A stretch of 64,000 nucleotides of DNA from Bradyrhizobium symbiodeficiens (GTDB taxonomy: Bacteria; Pseudomonadota; Alphaproteobacteria; Rhizobiales; Xanthobacteraceae). The notes below the pieces were generated by a model that worked only from the letters and a program-made list of their open reading frames with translations, ran no database searches and was not told the origin of the DNA. The stretch spans positions 5,458,501 to 5,522,500 of the forward strand of contig NZ_CP029427.2 in the NCBI RefSeq assembly GCF_002266465.3. Reading direction: 5' to 3'. Positions 45,594 through 55,077 of the stretch are shown here, in pieces. Positions within the stretch are counted from its first letter, which is position 1. The number at the start of each line of letters is the position of its first letter. The position numbers and the translations under genes were made by a program.

Positions 45594-46567
45594 TCAAGGC
45601 GACGCTGGAAGAACGAGCCGCGTTGCTTGCAGATGTTGGAGGGACCAACGCCCGCTTCGCATTGCTAACTGACGGCGAGCTCGGCGCGATCACACATATG
45701 GCGGTCAATGACTACGCTACCTTTCAGGAAGCGCTCGCTGCCTATCTCGGCGCTTCGGCCAAGGCCGAAAGGCCTGCCCATGCGATCCTTGCCGCTTCCG
45801 GCGCGGTTGAGAATGGCCGCTGCGCGCTCACGAACAATTCCTGGATCGTCGATGCAGAGGAGTTGCGCGGGACCCATGGATTTTCGATCGTACGATTGAT
45901 CAACGATTTTGAAGCAGTCGCATGGGCCCTACCCCGCCTTGGCCCTCGCAGCTTGCTGCAGCTCGGCGGGCGGCAGCAGGTGCCGGGAGCGCCCCTTGCC
46001 GCGATCGGCCCAGGCACCGGTTTGGGAATGGCGGTGAGCATACCACGCCCCGGCGGACAGATCGTTCTCGCCAGCGAGGGAGGCCATGCCACGATGGCAG
46101 GCGGTTCGTTACGCGAGGATGCGGTGATTGAGCATTTGCGGCGACGTTTCGGACATGTGTCGGCCGAACGCGCCCTGTCGGGCGCGGGGCTCGAAAACCT
46201 GTATGACGCTCTCGCCTCGATCGACGGCGCGACGCCGCCAAAACGCCGCGCGGCCGACATTACGCGGGCCGGAATTGAGGGGACGTGTCCGACCAGCCGC
46301 GCCGCCGTCGACATGTTTTGCGCGATGCTGGGGTCTGTCGCGGGCAACCTAGCGCTCGCGCTGAATGCGAGAGGCGGGATATTCATCGGCGGCGGCATTT
46401 TGCGCCACATGCCAAACTATCTTGCCGCCTCCGAGTTTCGCCGGCGCTTCGAGGAGAAGGGGCGGCTCCGAAAATTCCTGGAACCCATACCAGCCTATCT
46501 CGTCCTGGACGACGACGTTGCGTTCGTCGGCCTTCGTAACCTGATGGAGGTCGAAGGCATTGGCTGA
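45590..46567 (+). CDS. glk: Glucokinase
   Basis: A 325-residue ROK-unrelated bacterial glucokinase (Glk family) that makes glucose 6-phosphate. Key segments: LLADVGGTNARFAL (ATP phosphate loop), INDFEAVAWALP, IGPGTGLGMA and EGGHATMA. Its ATG overlaps the GH1 stop (ATGA). With the GH1 enzyme it channels cellobiose-type sugars into central metabolism. Confidence 0.92.
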   Translation: MIKATLEERAALLADVGGTNARFALLTDGELGAITHMAVNDYATFQEALAAYLGASAKAERPAHAILAASGAVENGRCALTNNSWIVDAEELRGTHGFSIVRLINDFEAVAWALPRLGPRSLLQLGGRQQVPGAPLAAIGPGTGLGMAVSIPRPGGQIVLASEGGHATMAGGSLREDAVIEHLRRRFGHVSAERALSGAGLENLYDALASIDGATPPKRRAADITRAGIEGTCPTSRAAVDMFCAMLGSVAGNLALALNARGGIFIGGGILRHMPNYLAASEFRRRFEEKGRLRKFLEPIPAYLVLDDDVAFVGLRNLMEVEGIG

Positions 46568-47525
46568 GATACCGCAACTCGACATCGTGACCCTGACCAT
46601 CAACCCGGCTGTCGATATTTCGACCTCGGTCAGGAAGCTGGTGCCCTTCACGAAGATGCGCTGCACCGAGGCTCAGCGTGATCCCGGCGGTGGCGGGATC
46701 AATGTGGCCCGTGTCCTGATGCGGCTCGGCCTCGAAGCGACTGCGGTCTATCCGGCCGGCGGCGCAACCGGCCAAACGCTGGCGGCGCTGGTTGAACGCG
46801 AGGCTGTGCGCAGCATCGTCATCCCGACGTTGAAGGATACTCGCGAAGACATCACCGTCTTCGACGAGACCAGCAAGGAGCAGTTCCGGCTGGTTTTCCC
46901 GGGCGCCTCCCTCAGCGAATTCGAATGGCAGCAATGTCTCGACGCAATTGCGCGTCTCACTCCGCGGGCCGCGTTTGTCATCGCAAGCGGCAGCCTGCCG
47001 CCGGGTGCGCCGGTCGATTTCTACGGCAAGGTGGTCCGGGCATCGAAAGGGGCGGCCAAAGTCATCGTTGATACGTCCGGCGCTTCGCTCAAAGCCGCGC
47101 TGGAAGCGGGCGTCTATCTCATCAAGCCCAACCTTCGCGAGTTTCAGGAGCTTGCGGGGATCAGTTGCGCCGACGAATCCTCGCTCCTGGAGGCGGGGCG
47201 CCGCCTGTTCGACCGTTATCGCATCGAGATCATTGCCCTCTCGTTGGGCTCCGGCGGGGCACTGCTCCTGACGCGCGACATCGCCATGCGTGCGAATGGC
47301 CTTCCTATGGAGCCTGTCAGCGTTTCCGGCGCAGGCGACAGCTTCCTGGGGGCGATGGTGTGGCGCCTCGCCAATGGCGACAAGCTCGATAGCGCCCTGC
47401 GTTATGGCATTGCCGGCGGTTCGGCGGCGCTGCTCAGTCCCGGAACGGGGCTTTGCCTTGCTGCCGACGTTCATCGCCTAGCATCCAGCGTGAACGTCAC
47501 AATCATAGCCGGCTATCATGCTTAG
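46560..47525 (+). CDS. PfkB-family sugar kinase (phosphofructokinase II/1-phosphofructokinase-like)
   Basis: A 321-residue ribokinase-fold kinase. GGGGINVARVL (substrate side) and VSGAGDSFLGAM (anion hole and catalytic Asp) are intact; the opening IVTLTINPAVDIST is typical of PfkB/FruK/LacC. It could phosphorylate fructose 6-phosphate; this would supply a step of the Embden-Meyerhof route that many Bradyrhizobium lack. TTG start at 46560 with GGAGG nine bases before, overlapping glk by eight bases. Confidence 0.88.
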   Translation: MAEIPQLDIVTLTINPAVDISTSVRKLVPFTKMRCTEAQRDPGGGGINVARVLMRLGLEATAVYPAGGATGQTLAALVEREAVRSIVIPTLKDTREDITVFDETSKEQFRLVFPGASLSEFEWQQCLDAIARLTPRAAFVIASGSLPPGAPVDFYGKVVRASKGAAKVIVDTSGASLKAALEAGVYLIKPNLREFQELAGISCADESSLLEAGRRLFDRYRIEIIALSLGSGGALLLTRDIAMRANGLPMEPVSVSGAGDSFLGAMVWRLANGDKLDSALRYGIAGGSAALLSPGTGLCLAADVHRLASSVNVTIIAGYHA

Positions 47526-48633
47526 CAACGAGGCGTACCACTCACCCGGCGAACGGCAGTTGCTGCTGCGCTTCTGGAAAAGTGCCGGGGGCTTCTGGAA
47601 AGGCAAGTCGGCGGGCTGGGCCTGGCTTCTCACGGTGTTGCTCATTGCGACAGTTCTTCTGCAATTGCTGACCCAATACTACTTGAACTTCTGGAACCGC
47701 GACTTCTTCAACGCGGTCGAGCGCAAGGACGGGAAAGAGCTCCTCAGCCAGGCGCTGCGATTCATCCCGCTCGCTGCGGCCAGCCTGTCGCTCGCCGTCT
47801 TCTCGGTCTGGGGGCGGATGACGCTCCAGCGAAGGTGGAGAGCCTGGTTCAGCGATGAGCTTTACCGCTACTGGCTGGGGCAGGATCGCTTTGTGCGACT
47901 GAACTTCGTAGCGGGAGACTATCAGGCCCCTGAATATCGTATCGCGGAGGACGTCAGACTGGCAACGGATCTCCCGGTCGACCTCGTTCTCGGGCTCGCG
48001 GCTTCTCTCCTGACAGCGGCCACCTTTATCGGCATCCTTTGGGTGGTCGGAGGCAATCTCACGATTGATGCAGCCAGCCTCACTCTGACCATTCCCGGCT
48101 ATCTGGTCGTCGCCGTCGTCATCTACTCGATCGCCGTAGCAGCCGTGACGATGTTGATCGGCCGCCGGCTGACGGACGTTCTGGAAGAGAACAAACGGGC
48201 CGAAGCCCAGTTGAGGGCCGTCGGAACCCATGTGCGTGAAAGCGGAGAAAGCACGGCACCCGGCATGAAAGGCGAGGATGGAATTCGCGCGATCCACCCC
48301 GCCCTCAAGGCGGTAATCTCATCGTGGCTGGATTATTGCTGGCAACTCGTACGTCTCACGATCATAACCCACACGAATTCGCTGGTGACGCCGGTGATCG
48401 GTCTGCTGCTTTGCACGCCGAAATACGTTGCCGGTACGATTCTGCTCGGCGAGGTCGTCCAGGCGGCCGCAGCCTTTGTCGTGGTCCAGGGCGCCTGCAG
48501 CTGGTTTACGGATAACTATCCACGCCTTGCCGAATGGGCTGCTTCGGCCAACCGTGTCGCGTCGCTTCTTCTCGCATTGGACAAGACCGATCCATCTCAG
48601 GTGAAGGATGATAAAGTACGTATGCGCGGCTGA
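47518..48633 (+). CDS. ABC transporter membrane protein, SbmA/BacA-YddA type, without ATPase domain
   Basis: A 371-residue protein covering the ABC_membrane_2 region: six hydrophobic segments, WNRDFFNAVERKD near residue 60, ENPDYRI-like APEYRIAEDVR, and a TDNYPRLAEWAASANRV end. YddA and BclA-type relatives continue into an ATPase; here the chain stops at VRMRG and downstream sequence shows no Walker motifs, so the ATPase is lost or never present (SbmA/BacA proper also lack it). Overlaps the PfkB gene by eight bases. Possible substrates are peptides or vitamins. Confidence 0.8.
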   Translation: MLSNEAYHSPGERQLLLRFWKSAGGFWKGKSAGWAWLLTVLLIATVLLQLLTQYYLNFWNRDFFNAVERKDGKELLSQALRFIPLAAASLSLAVFSVWGRMTLQRRWRAWFSDELYRYWLGQDRFVRLNFVAGDYQAPEYRIAEDVRLATDLPVDLVLGLAASLLTAATFIGILWVVGGNLTIDAASLTLTIPGYLVVAVVIYSIAVAAVTMLIGRRLTDVLEENKRAEAQLRAVGTHVRESGESTAPGMKGEDGIRAIHPALKAVISSWLDYCWQLVRLTIITHTNSLVTPVIGLLLCTPKYVAGTILLGEVVQAAAAFVVVQGACSWFTDNYPRLAEWAASANRVASLLLALDKTDPSQVKDDKVRMRG

Positions 48634-48765
48634 GAGCGGCGCCCGCGAAAGCTCGAATTCCACGTCGTCCTTGGGCTCCAGCGCCCCGCAATGTTGATGT
48701 TTGGCTTGGGAGCCATCGCGGATAACGATCGCCACCGTCGCGCGGTTGGCGGCTAAAGCTTTCGA

Positions 48766-48779
48766 TTGATGTAGGTCAA
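48766..48779. promoter_or_regulatory. FixK/FNR-type box
   Basis: TTGATGTAGGTCAA fits TTGA-N6-TCAA. It ends only 14 bases before the ATG of the following secreted-protein gene, closer than class II activation allows for that start. Confidence 0.6.
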
Positions 48780-48793
48780 GATCAGTCGGCCAT

Positions 48794-49272
48794 GTTGAAA
48801 CGTGTCATCGGTACGATCTTCGCTTCTGCCATCGGCTGCATGGGAATAGTCGGATTTGCATCCGCCGACCCCATCGGACGCTAATGAATGCAACGTCTAC
48901 GGCATCCAAGCGCCGGAGCCGATTGGCGATCGCAGCGGACATAATCTGGTGACGACCCAATTCTCCTGCTTTGGCGTCGAGGGCATTCTGAAGAACGCGG
49001 TGTATTCGGCCGTCAACGTTTCGGAATGGGATGGTGCCAAGGCAACGCAGTTGCAAGCCGGCGGCACGCATCGCGCGGGGGGCGGATTGGCCGTCACGCA
49101 GATGTTGCAAGGGACTCAGTCCATGATCATGAAAGATGGCAGCCCGGTCGGCGGCGAAAGTTCGGGCACCGCGATCGTCAAATTCGCATCTGGATCGCTT
49201 GCCGGAAAAACCCTCAAATTCACCACCAAGACGACGGGCGCAGGTCGGTTTGTTCTGGAGTTCGCCGACTAA
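48794..49272 (+). pseudogene. Small secreted protein with frameshift between signal peptide and mature part
   Basis: From 48794 a 30-codon frame encodes a signal peptide (MLKRVIGTIFASAIGCMGIV, then GFASADPIGR and stop). The rest, a beta-rich secreted domain (CNVYGIQAPEPIGDRSGHNL, SEWDGAKATQLQ, MKDGSPVGGESSG, GRFVLEFAD), is open in the next frame to 49272. A single indel at about 48862-48886 joins them. Whether this is decay or a sequence error cannot be told here. No domain name recognised. Confidence 0.6.
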
Positions 49273-50164
49273 CGAGAAACTTTCCAGGCACGATGTCCGC
49301 CGATGTCGATGTCCGTAATGCGTACGGCTCCTCCGCTTCTGTGCCCGCGCACTGAGATGAATGTCCCGTTGCCATTTAAGCTTGAGATTGCGTCCACGGC
49401 CTAAGCCGAAGAATACGCGAATGTAGGCTGTCCAGCATGCTGGCGGACGCATCTCATAAGCAAATCAACCGGGAACTACTGGGCGATAAAAGTTCTGCAG
49501 TCCTGCTCCCGCAACAGGAATCGCCCGAAACTGCTTAGGTGGATTTGCCCTCAGCGCGGCCGAAACTGTTTAGCAATGTTCAGTACCGAATTCCAGCGGC
49601 CCCTCAGCCAGCTTAAACCGATGCCAAGAAACGGTCGGTGCTTCCGGATCTCATTTCAAAAGAAGAGGCCCGAGAGGTTGAGCTGGAGGTGCGCGCTGGC
49701 CGTACGAAATCGCTTAAATGAGCGCGGGGGCCATTGTCGAATAAAAGGGGCCGCCTCGCAGCAGCCCCTTACCGGGTTGCAATGAACGCTCATTAAAATC
49801 ACCAGCCCCGGTATATTAAGATTAACTGCATCGCCGCATTTGGCTTTGATCTCGATCAATGCAGAGATTCGCGGGACCACAACAAAACCGCCAATTAATA
49901 GTTCCCCCCTGGATCGTGGTTGGGCTCCTCGATCTGCCTCTTGGTGAAAGAGGCAGCCAACTGAGGCAGCTCGTAAACTAGGCCCGCCCAGTAGGGGGAT
50001 ACCGAGCGAGGTGCTTACACTGAGCTTCGGAGGGGCTCCGGGGGACATCGCGCAATGTAGGCGCTATCCGAAGGCGTCAGCCACCCTCGTTCCCTCCATA
50101 GCCGCGCCGGTGCTTCCAGCCGGAGCAGGTTGCTGGGTGGGCCTTGCTCCGCCGTGCGTTCAAG
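49273..50164. other. Gene-poor stretch with one perfect FixK/FNR-type box
   Basis: About 890 bases without a convincing gene. The box is at 49846-49859 (TTGATCTCGATCAA, perfect palindrome). On the minus side of it a 45-codon frame (49793-49656) begins with ATG about 18 bases after the expected transcription start, but it has no ribosome site and no recognisable content. A small RNA is an alternative product. Confidence 0.45.
49846..49859. promoter_or_regulatory. FixK/FNR-type box without an assigned gene
   Basis: TTGATCTCGATCAA is a perfect TTGAT-N4-ATCAA palindrome inside a gene-poor stretch. Neither neighbour starts within 400 bases on the plus strand. Confidence 0.7.
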
Positions 50165-50178
50165 TTGATCAGCATCAA
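50165..50178. promoter_or_regulatory. FixK/FNR-type box
   Basis: TTGATCAGCATCAA is a perfect TTGAT-N4-ATCAA match, about 110 bases before the Spy-like gene with the FFP tail. Confidence 0.72.
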
Positions 50179-50281
50179 TTCCACTGTCTCAACCGCACGT
50201 AACTTTAATACCAGCCGGTCCGAAGCGCTTCAGTGCGCAACCGCAGAAACGCTGCGCGTAGGCTTCCAGAGAGGACACGCC

Positions 50282-50888
50282 ATGTCATCTTTCTTCGGTC
50301 CTATTGCCATACCCGTGCCCTTCGTCTGCTCGGTTGCGATCGGGGCGCTGATGGGCTCGACGATGCTCGCCAGCCCGCCGACCGCGGTTCGCGCCGAGAC
50401 CGTCCCCGACTCTGCAATCCAGTTGGTGCAGTCCGATACGAGCGGGGCCGCCGCGGGAGCCACCGAGGCAAAAGGGGGAGACCGTCGAGCAACGGGTCAG
50501 GACTCTTCAGAGGGCGCTGAAAATCACGTCCGACCAAGAGCCGAAATGGGACGCCGTAGCGCAGGCGATGCGCGAAAATGCCATTAACATGGACACCTTA
50601 ATTGCAGAAACTCGGAGGATGCCCCCACAAGACATGACCGCAGTGGACGATCTGAAAAGCTATCAGAAATATGCACAGGCGCATGTCGACGGGCTGAATA
50701 ATCTGATTGCATCGTTCGCGACGCTTTACGACGCAATGCCCGACGACCAGAAAAGAATCGCCGACGACGTTTTCAGGACCTCTGAACGTGAACGCTCTCC
50801 TGCACCGGTAGTTTACGGTCCGTTCTTTCCGTTCTTTCCGTTCTTTCCGTTCTTTCCGTTCTTTCCGTATTTTCCATTCAGCCGGTAG
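50282..50888 (+). pseudogene. Spy/CpxP-like exported protein with FFP repeat tail and homopolymer frameshift
   Basis: The N-terminal part (signal-type hydrophobic helix, AETVPDSAIQLVQSD) runs in one frame to a run of five G at about 50471-50478. The LTxxQ-like helical domain (VRTLQRALKITSDQEPKWDA, MRENAINMDTLIAETRRMP, LYDAMPDDQKRIADD) continues in another frame to 50888. One extra or missing G restores a single protein of about 200 residues. It ends in a tail of repeated Phe-Phe-Pro units. Behind a perfect FixK-type box. Confidence 0.65.
50822..50876 (+). repeat. Nine-base tandem repeat encoding Phe-Phe-Pro units
   Basis: The unit TTCTTTCCG is repeated five times in a row, followed by one altered copy (TATTTTCCA). 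Being a multiple of three, copy-number change keeps the frame and alters only the length of the FFP tail of the exported protein. Confidence 0.9.
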
Positions 50889-51102
50889 TGACAGCGAAAG
50901 GGCTCGCCGAGATATCTCCGCAATGGCACGGCCCACCGCACCAGATGCCGCATCGGCGATGAACAGACGGCGAGCCAAGCACATTCATGATAGTGCAATA
51001 GCTCATACCGCCGGGGCAGGTCATCGCGGCGGGTCAGGATCCCAGTCGCCGGGGCCTGCTCCAATCCGATGATCCGCGGACGAAACAGGGGGGCACGAGC
51101 GT

Positions 51103-53054
51103 ATGAAGGCTGACGTTGCATCACCTGCTGCTCCACAGGCCGTCTCGCCGCCGGCGGAGGCAATTCCGAAGCTGCCGCAGGCTGCGCATCCTTTAATTCC
51201 AATCATGCCGGGCGTGGCAGCCAGGCCCCCTCTCGCGAACGCGCTCATCAAGGCTGCGCCAGTACACGATTTCAATCTTGCCCGGGACCTGAGCTTGTTC
51301 ACGCGCGTGCTTCGGCAGGCTGAAGGCGGGCGACGGGTAGTGGCGATCTTCATTGCTTCGACTGTCGTCACCATTGCCAACATGTTTGGACAAGTCCAAC
51401 TCAACGATTGGAACGGCCGGTTCTTCGACGCCGTCGGCCGCAAGGACCTGTCGGGCTTCGTTCACGATCTCCAGACGTTTGTCGTCATCATCGCTATTTT
51501 GTTGGCGCTCACGGTCGCAAACACCTTTCTCCAGGAGCGCCTGAAGTTTCGACTGCGGGAATGGATCACCCGTCACCTCCTGGCCGAGTGGCTCAAGCCG
51601 CTGCGCGTCTATCAACTCGGCTTTGCCGGCGAGTATGGTCACAACCCGGACCAGCGCATCCAGGAGGATACGCGCCTTTTGGGCGACTACACCGCCGACC
51701 TCGGCTGCGGCATCGTCTATTCCTTGCTTCAGCTCATAGCTTTCGTCGGGATGCTTTGGACTCTCTCGGCGCAAGTCACTTTCCAGGTCGCGGGCTACGA
51801 CATCGCCATTCCCGGCTATATGGTCTGGTGTGCGCTCGCTTATGCCTCGATCGGCTCGGCTCTGACCTGGATCGTGGGGCGGCCGCTGATCGCCCTGAAC
51901 GGCGAGCGATATGCGCGTGAGGCGGAATTCCGCTTTGCACTCGTTCGGGTCAACGAGTCCGGCGAGAGCATCGCACTGCATGGCGGGGAAAATGACGAAC
52001 GGCGGCATCTCGAGGCCGCGCTCGCGGCTGTCGTGGACACGATGCGGCGGATATCCTCTTCGCTCGCTCACCTGACCTGGATCACATCGGGCATCGGCTG
52101 GCTGTCGTTGGTCGTTCCGATCCTGGTGGCAGCACCGGCCTATTTCGGCGGCAACCTGACGCTGGGCGGCCTGATCATGGTGGCGGGCGCGTTCACCCAG
52201 GTACAATTGGCGTTGCGATGGTTCGTCGATAATTTCTCACGGCTCGCCGACTGGCGCGCAGCAGTCCATCGCGTCGCGCGGTTTCGCGAAGCGCTCGACA
52301 ATCTCCCTGCGATCGAAGCGGGCGCAGAGGAAATCAAACGCGGTCTGCATCCGCAAGGACATCTTGCTTTCGAGGGCGTGCGCATCCTCTTGCCGGACGG
52401 CCATATCGTCATCGACGACGCGACGGTCAGCATCACCCCGGGCGAGCGCGTCCTATTGTCGGCGACACCGGAAGAGGAAAATCGACGCTGTTCCGCGCCG
52501 TGGCGGGCCTCTGGCCGTGGGGATCCGGGACAATCCTCACGCCTGCGCCCGAGGCCATGTCGTTCCTGCCGCAGCGCCCTTATCTGCCCCTGGGCACGCT
52601 ACGAAACGCCCTGAGCTATCCGAGCCCGGCCGACGCCTTCCTTGACGCGGATGTACGACAAGCCCTGGAGCGGTGCGATCTCGGCGATCTCATTCCCAAG
52701 CTCGACAAGACCGAGCGCTGGGACAAGGAGCTTTCGCTTGGCGAACAGGAGCGCCTCGCTTTTGCGAGGCTTCTCCTGCACAAGCCTGGGTGGGTCTTTC
52801 TCGACGAGGCGACAGCCGCGCTCGACGAAGACAGCCAGCGCCGCGTCATGCGCCTGTTCGATGACGAGCTGAAGCGGACCACCGTGTTAAGCATTGGTCA
52901 CCGACCGGATCTCGCAGTCTACCACACCCGAACGCTCCAGCTCGTTCATGGACGTGACGGCGACCGCCTCAAGCTCAAACCGCCCCCCGCTCCACCTCCC
53001 CCTCGGCGCTGGCTGCAACGGCTCGACGACTGGCTGCTGACTATCCGAACATGA
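51103..53054 (+). pseudogene. BclA/YddA-type ABC transporter (membrane plus ATPase) frameshifted at Walker A
   Basis: The membrane half (about 51250-52300) is intact: QLNDWNGRFFDAVGRKDL, HNPDQRIQEDTRLL, RWFVDNFSRLADWRAAVHRV. The ATPase half begins in frame (HLAFEGVRILLPDGHIVIDD, PGERVLL) but a one-base loss at about 52456-52458 shifts it; in the new frame the Walker A is GDTGRGKST, followed by FLPQRPYLPLGTLRNALSYP, LSLGEQERLAFARLLL and FLDEATAALDE to 53054. BclA proteins of this family import antimicrobial peptides in Bradyrhizobium. As written the protein ends after the membrane half plus a nonsense tail. Confidence 0.8.
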
Positions 53055-53081
53055 TGGGGCCGTTTCGAACCATCCACATCT

Positions 53082-53095
53082 TTGATTTGCGTCAA
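53082..53095. promoter_or_regulatory. FixK/FNR-type box
   Basis: TTGATTTGCGTCAA fits TTGA-N6-TCAA, about 120 bases before the small DUF3309-like membrane protein. Confidence 0.62.
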
Positions 53096-53209
53096 CCAGG
53101 CCTTGCTACTTCGCGACAAGATGAGTTCCTTACTGGGAACCTGCCTGGAATCGGCGGTTGGCGCAATGTTCGAGCCAGTCGCGACCAAGTCGCAAAGGGA
53201 GATATCGAA

Positions 53210-53374
53210 ATGTCAATCGGGACCATCATTCTGATCATTCTAATCATCGCGCTGCTGGGCGGCTTCAGTGGGATCGGTGGCGGTCCGTTCTACGGTACTG
53301 GCTACTACGGTGGTGGAGGTCTTGGTCTTGTGATTGTCATTCTGCTGATCTTGCTTTTGCTCGGCAAACTTTGA
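53210..53374 (+). CDS. DUF3309-like small membrane protein, 54 residues
   Basis: Two hydrophobic helices (IGTIILIILIIALLGG and LGLVIVILLILLLLG) flank a Gly/Tyr-rich loop (GTGYYGGGG), the layout of DUF3309 proteins. The ATG is preceded by AAAGGGAG. It is probably a stress-induced membrane peptide; function unknown. A FixK-type box lies upstream. Confidence 0.78.
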   Translation: MSIGTIILIILIIALLGGFSGIGGGPFYGTGYYGGGGLGLVIVILLILLLLGKL

Positions 53375-53428
53375 CCAAGCGGTGGCCGGCGAGCAGGTGA
53401 TGAGCCGGGCTCGAATGCGGCCCATTCC

Positions 53429-54164
53429 ATGGGGGTGGCTTTGGGAATGCCTCTGCCGCGTCTCCTCGCCATAGCGCGGTGGAGTTCGTTGATCCAATCA
53501 ATTGCGGTCGGCCTCGAAGGAAGAGAGAGGAGACCCAATCTGAAGCAGGCGCTACCCGCCGACACGACAGCGTTTGTCCCCGCTTCGGTCTTGCTGCAGC
53601 GACTGCACGACGAGGCGCCGGCGGGATCACTTTACCCTGGGTTGGCTGATGAGCCGCATGCACAAGCGCTCCTACGGCCTCATCATGCTGCTGCTCGCCG
53701 TGGTAGCTGTTGCGCCGGGTGTCTCGATCGTCGCGGGCCTGCTGCTCATGATCCCCGCGTTCCAGATGATTCTGGGCCACAACATGCCGGTGTTCCCGCG
53801 CCGCATCGCCGCCCGTCCATTGCCGACACGGCACCTTGCCGCTCTGGTCCAGCGCGCTGTGCCCGTGCTTAGGTCTCTCGAGAAGCTCATTCATCCCCGC
53901 TGGCCGACTCCACTCGATGCGACCAAGCGTCTCGTCGGCGCCGTCGTCGTGCTCCTGAACATTACCCTGCTCTTCACGCCGGTCCCTCTCAGCAATGTCG
54001 TCCCCGCTCTGGTGATCGCGCTGATCTCGCTGGCCTATCTCGAAGAGGACGGTCTCCTGCTCTTGATCGCGCTGCTGGTCAGCGTCGTTGTGCTGGCGGT
54101 CGAATTGACCGCAGTCTGGGAAACCGTCCTCGGCGCGAAATGGATCTTTGGCCTCTGGTATTAG
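53429..54164 (+). pseudogene. ExoD-family membrane protein with frameshift
   Basis: The N-terminal part TTAFVPASVLLQRLHDEAPA is in one frame and DHFTLGWLMSRMHKRSYGL with the rest of the ExoD protein (LIPAFQMILGHNMPVFP-like, TPLDATKRLVG, LAYLEEDGLLLLIALL) in another. One extra G in the GGG at about 53628-53630 explains the switch. ExoD affects exopolysaccharide and nodulation in Sinorhizobium. Its true start is unclear; no ATG lies in the conserved part. A near-FixK sequence TTGATCCAATCAA (one base short) lies at 53489-53501. Confidence 0.68.
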
Positions 54165-54307
54165 TCCGGCTGCGACTGAATGCGCTCGCGCCTGCCGGCT
54201 TTCAGTGCAGCGATGCAAGCTCGTGGGGCGCCATTAGGGCAACTTCATTGACGTGCTCTCTTTCATCGGCATGGGCTAGCGTTCCGCTTCGAAATAACCC
54301 AGCCGCT

Positions 54308-54321
54308 TTGCGCTACATCAA
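54308..54321. promoter_or_regulatory. FixK/FNR-type box
   Basis: TTGCGCTACATCAA fits the TTG(A/C)-N6-TCAA form used by FixK2, centred about 69 bases before the Hsp20 start. Confidence 0.6.
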
Positions 54322-54383
54322 AGCCACCGCGACCGCGGGGAGCAAGCTGCTTTTGATGTTTCTTGAACGTGTGGAGAGAGCAG

Positions 54384-54902
54384 ATGAGCCTTCCGAGATT
54401 GTGGACCGCCAGCCAGGAGGTTGCATTCGATCCTTTAAGGGCCATGCGGCGTGAAATGGAAAACGCATTTCGCGCTTTCGATCAGGGTTCGCCGACTCCC
54501 AGCATTGGGGCGGGGGCGCCTGCAATTAATGTGGCAGAAACCAGGGATGCCTTCGAAGTGACAGCCGAACTTCCAGGCGTGGACGAGAAAGATATCAAGG
54601 TCGGCCTGGACGGCAACCAATTGGTTATCTCCGGCGAGAAGAAGGCGGAGAGCACGAAAGATGAAAAGGACTGGCACGTCGAGGAGCGCAGCTACGGCTC
54701 ATTCTATCGATCGATGTCTCTGCCTTTCGAGCCGGAAGAGGGAGCAATCGAAGCTCATTTCGACAAAGGCGTGCTGCATCTCGCCATTAAGAAGCCGGCC
54801 AAGGCGGTGAAGACCACCAAGACGATCAATATCAAGACCGGCGCTCCCCCAAGCGCGAGCCCCGAGCCGAACGAAACCGCTGCACCTGGCAAGGCGGCCT
54901 AG
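54384..54902 (+). CDS. Small heat-shock protein Hsp20
   Basis: A 172-residue alpha-crystallin protein: N-terminal DPLRAMRREMENAFRAF, crystallin domain about 45-140 with AINVAETRDAFEVTAELPGV, SGEKK and GVLHLAIKKP, then a Pro/Ala-rich tail. ATP-independent holdase that keeps unfolding proteins soluble. ATG at 54384 follows GGAGAG. It sits behind a FixK-type box rather than a visible ROSE-type leader, suggesting low-oxygen control. Ends before a strong hairpin. Confidence 0.92.
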   Translation: MSLPRLWTASQEVAFDPLRAMRREMENAFRAFDQGSPTPSIGAGAPAINVAETRDAFEVTAELPGVDEKDIKVGLDGNQLVISGEKKAESTKDEKDWHVEERSYGSFYRSMSLPFEPEEGAIEAHFDKGVLHLAIKKPAKAVKTTKTINIKTGAPPSASPEPNETAAPGKAA

Positions 54903-54925
54903 CCCTGTGGGGTCCTCGCCGAAAG

Positions 54926-54964
54926 CCGGAGACCCGAGCCAGATAAGCTGGTTCCCGTCTCCGG
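54926..54964 (+). terminator. Hairpin after hsp20
   Basis: The arms CCGGAGAC and GTCTCCGG are perfectly complementary, and the inner part (GAGCCAG with CTGGTTC) extends the stem with mismatches around a short loop. No long T tract follows, so termination may be only partial. Confidence 0.55.
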
Positions 54965-55077
54965 ATTTCGTCATTCGTCTTCTCTGATGCCGCCATCGAA
55001 TGAGACTGGCAGCTTGATTGGCTTTGGGTGCCAAGAGAGGCCCCTTGTCACGCGCCTGCGATACAATGAGAGCTCCC

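Noticed and set aside
48319..48735. A 138-codon minus-strand frame at the end of the first ABC membrane gene
   Set aside because: Most of it is antisense to the conserved ABC membrane region; the remaining 45 codons match nothing I know.
50822..50876. Short regular repeat considered as a CRISPR-like array
   Set aside because: The nine-base units have no spacers and lie within a coding frame.
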